This document shows, piece after piece, positions 62,033 through 64,000 of a stretch of 64,000 nucleotides of DNA (position 1 is the first letter of the stretch; the number at the start of each line of letters is the position of its first letter). This stretch comes from Paenibacillus taihuensis (lineage in GTDB: Bacteria; Bacillota; Bacilli; Paenibacillales; Paenibacillaceae): assembly GCF_003386535.1 (NCBI RefSeq), contig NZ_QTTN01000002.1, forward strand, positions 213,595 through 277,594, given 5' to 3'. The translations under genes and the position numbers were made by a program. The notes beneath the pieces were generated by a model. That model made no database searches. It saw only the letters and a program-made list of their open reading frames with translations, and was not told where the DNA came from.

Positions 62033-63658
62033 GAGGCTGTCCCAAAAGCCATAACGCTTTTGGGCAGCCCCTCATTGTTTTCAAATCTGTAAAAAACAAA
62101 GAAACCTATCCTTGGTAAAATGGAGGTACCACCCAACCATCTTCGAAAGGAAGGTTTCTATGTACATTCAATATACCATGGACCAACTAACACTGCCAAT
62201 GGATCTAACTGAGGACATTCCCCCAAACCACCTCGTTCGTGTCGTCAACGACGCCGTTAACCGTTTAAGCGATCACATTTTTGCTAGCGCTTATCCCGGC
62301 GGCGGTCGAGATAGTTATCACCCTAAGATGCTGACCAAAGTCATCGTTTACGCATACTCGCAGCGCATCTACTCCTCTCGCCAAATTGCCAAAGCCGTAC
62401 GTCCAGTTGGAGCATTACTTTGTGGACGGGACGAAGATTGAGGCTAATGCCAATCGCTACACTTTTGTTTGGGGAAAGGCCGTTGTGAAGCAGAAGGCGA
62501 AGCTGCAGGAGAACGTACAGACCTTGTTCGCCTCCATTGAAGAGTTGGAACGTCAGGAAGAGCAGAAGCATCGCGGTCGAGATCTTCCCGAACTGGGCGA
62601 GGCCGCGCAAATCTCCAGCGAGAAGCTCGAAGAAGCCGTCAAACGGTTGGAGGCTGAACTGCAAGAGAAACCCAAGGACAAGCCGCTCAAAAAAGCGGTA
62701 CGTACCATTCGCAAAGACTTCCTTCCCCGTCTGCAAAAATATGAAGCCCAGCAGGAGATTTTAGGAAATCGGAATAGCTTCAGTAAGACAGACCCCGATG
62801 CGACGTTCATGCGGATGAAAGAAGATCATATGCGCAATGGTCAGCTTAAGCCAGGCTACAATGTGCAAATCGGTACGGAAAACCAGTTCATCGTGGGATA
62901 TAGCCTGCATCAACGCCCGACGGATACGCGCTGCTTGAAGCCCCACTTGGAGAAGCTAAAAACCTCCCTTGGCAAGCTGCCGGCAACGGTCATCGCGGAT
63001 GCGGGGTATGGCGGGGAAGAGAACTACGCGTATTTAGAAACCGAGCAAATCGAAGCGTTGGTAAAATACAACACGTATCATAAGGAAAAATTAAAGCAGT
63101 GGCAGAAGGATATCAGTAAAATCGACAATTGGCGGTACGACGAGACCGAGGACACGTGGACGTGCGCAGCCAAGCAGAAGCTCTACTTCGTGCGAGAGAG
63201 CAAAGAAACCACAGAAACCGGCTATGAGATCATCCACCGCCACTACCGCAGCGCCAATTGCGAAGGGTGTCCGCTTGTACGAAGGCGAACGGAAATCGAG
63301 AGATAACAATCAGTCCGGAGTACCTTCGTTATAAAAACCAAGCGCGCGAGAAACTTCGAAGCGAAGAAGGCTATGCGCTGTCGGTTCGGAGAATGATTGA
63401 ACCGGAGAGCGTATTTGGACAACTAAAGAACAACCGGGGAGTCCGGCGATTTCTGCTTCGTGGCTTGCCAAAGGTAAGCCTGGAGGTCGGGTGGCTTTCG
63501 CTTGCCCATAATCTGCTCAAGAAAACAGCTTTGGACCAAAAACGGAAAATGGCGGCGCAGGGATAACCTCCCAAACGCCGCCATTTGTTTATTTTATACA
63601 ATTTTTGCACTGCAGGACCGCTCTACAACGTGAGTTGACTTACTTTTGGGACAGCCTC
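62033..63658 (+). mobile_element. IS1182-family insertion sequence, defective
   Basis: 1,626 bp bounded by perfect 16-bp inverted repeats GAGGCTGTCCCAAAAG (62033-62048 and, inverted, 63643-63658). Just inside the left end the sequence folds back on the terminal repeat (CCCAAAAGC-cataac-GCTTTTGGG), giving a hairpin. The flanks give no target duplication beyond TT. The transposase is broken (separate entry). It lies next to a 23S rRNA gene. Confidence 0.9.
62160..63566 (+). pseudogene. IS1182-type transposase, deleted and frameshifted
   Basis: Three pieces in different frames. The N-terminal piece starts MYIQYTMDQLTLPMD and runs to SSRQIAKAV near 62395. There it jumps, with loss of roughly 60 residues normally between, to the second piece VQLEHYFVDGTKIEANANRYTF (DDE catalytic region, IADAGYGGEENYAYLE) ending near 63300. 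The third, shifted again around 63280, carries REKLRSEEGYALSVRR and SVFGQLKNNRG with the last catalytic Glu region. No single product can be made, so movement would need a helper copy. Confidence 0.88.
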
Positions 63659-63723
63659 TTAACGTTACGCCTTGAAAACTGGATACGAACCTTTGCGAAG
63701 TTCTTGCTTGATTAACTTGTTTA
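63659..63723 (-). other. Remainder of 23S-5S rRNA spacer
   Basis: On the minus strand the sequence after the 23S end includes TTCGTATCCAGTTTTCAAGG, a typical 23S-5S spacer word. It is interrupted by the IS after about 65 bases, and no 5S sequence is found between the IS and the MFS gene. Confidence 0.7.

Positions 63724-64000
<277 letters not shown>

Overview
The window looks like a chromosomal segment of an endospore-forming, moderately GC-rich Bacillota, most likely Paenibacillus or a close relative. The evidence is a spoVA tail, a GerA-type germinant receptor operon, YesM/YesN and Lpl/Ytc-type sugar uptake genes, AGGAGG-type ribosome binding sites, cre-like boxes and many saccharolytic genes. 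All identifications come from reading the sequence; no database search was run.

Layout. 1-1.6 kb: start of spoVAE, spoVAD and spoVAC (minus strand). 1.7-20.2 kb: carbohydrate genes, namely a LacI regulator, a 1,050-residue clan-A glycoside hydrolase, a nitroreductase, a sulfatase-modifying-factor-like lipoprotein, a GH11 xylanase with two cre-like boxes, a TIM-barrel isomerase with a Gfo/Idh/MocA dehydrogenase and AraC regulator, and a YesN/YesM two-component system with an Lpl-type ABC importer. 20.6-20.9 kb: a six-unit 51-bp repeat array, with a second copy at 1.74-1.89 kb. 21-27.6 kb: a six-gene catabolic operon (three SDRs, isomerase-like TIM barrel, bis-MGD molybdoenzyme, PhyH dioxygenase) divergent from an AraC regulator. 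28.9-35 kb: sugar ABC importer, LacI regulator and two PhyH dioxygenases, apparently one operon.

35.6-52.9 kb is a polysaccharide/glycosylation locus: galE, a second epimerase, a wbpA/wbpB/wbpE/wbpD-like set that would make a UDP-2,3-diacetamido-glucuronic acid, at least seven glycosyltransferases, a twice-used convergent glycosyltransferase module, a very basic small protein, eroded rmlA/rmlD, and a 91-residue Gly-Ser-Asn/Arg collagen-like repeat protein. That repeat gene has a textbook mother-cell sigma-K promoter, and two other transcription units share a leader with a sigma-K-like -10. I infer that the locus builds and glycosylates a spore-surface (coat or exosporium) layer. The GerA operon follows directly.

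51.5-63.7 kb shows marked gene erosion. rmlA, rmlD, gerAB, a PAS-GGDEF-EAL-PilZ gene, a carbohydrate-enzyme fragment and an IS1182-type transposase all carry internal deletions, frameshifts or stops, next to an intact winged-helix regulator and MFS transporter. The window ends in the 3' part of a 23S rRNA gene (minus strand). The IS sits about 65 bp beyond its 3' end, where 5S would be expected.
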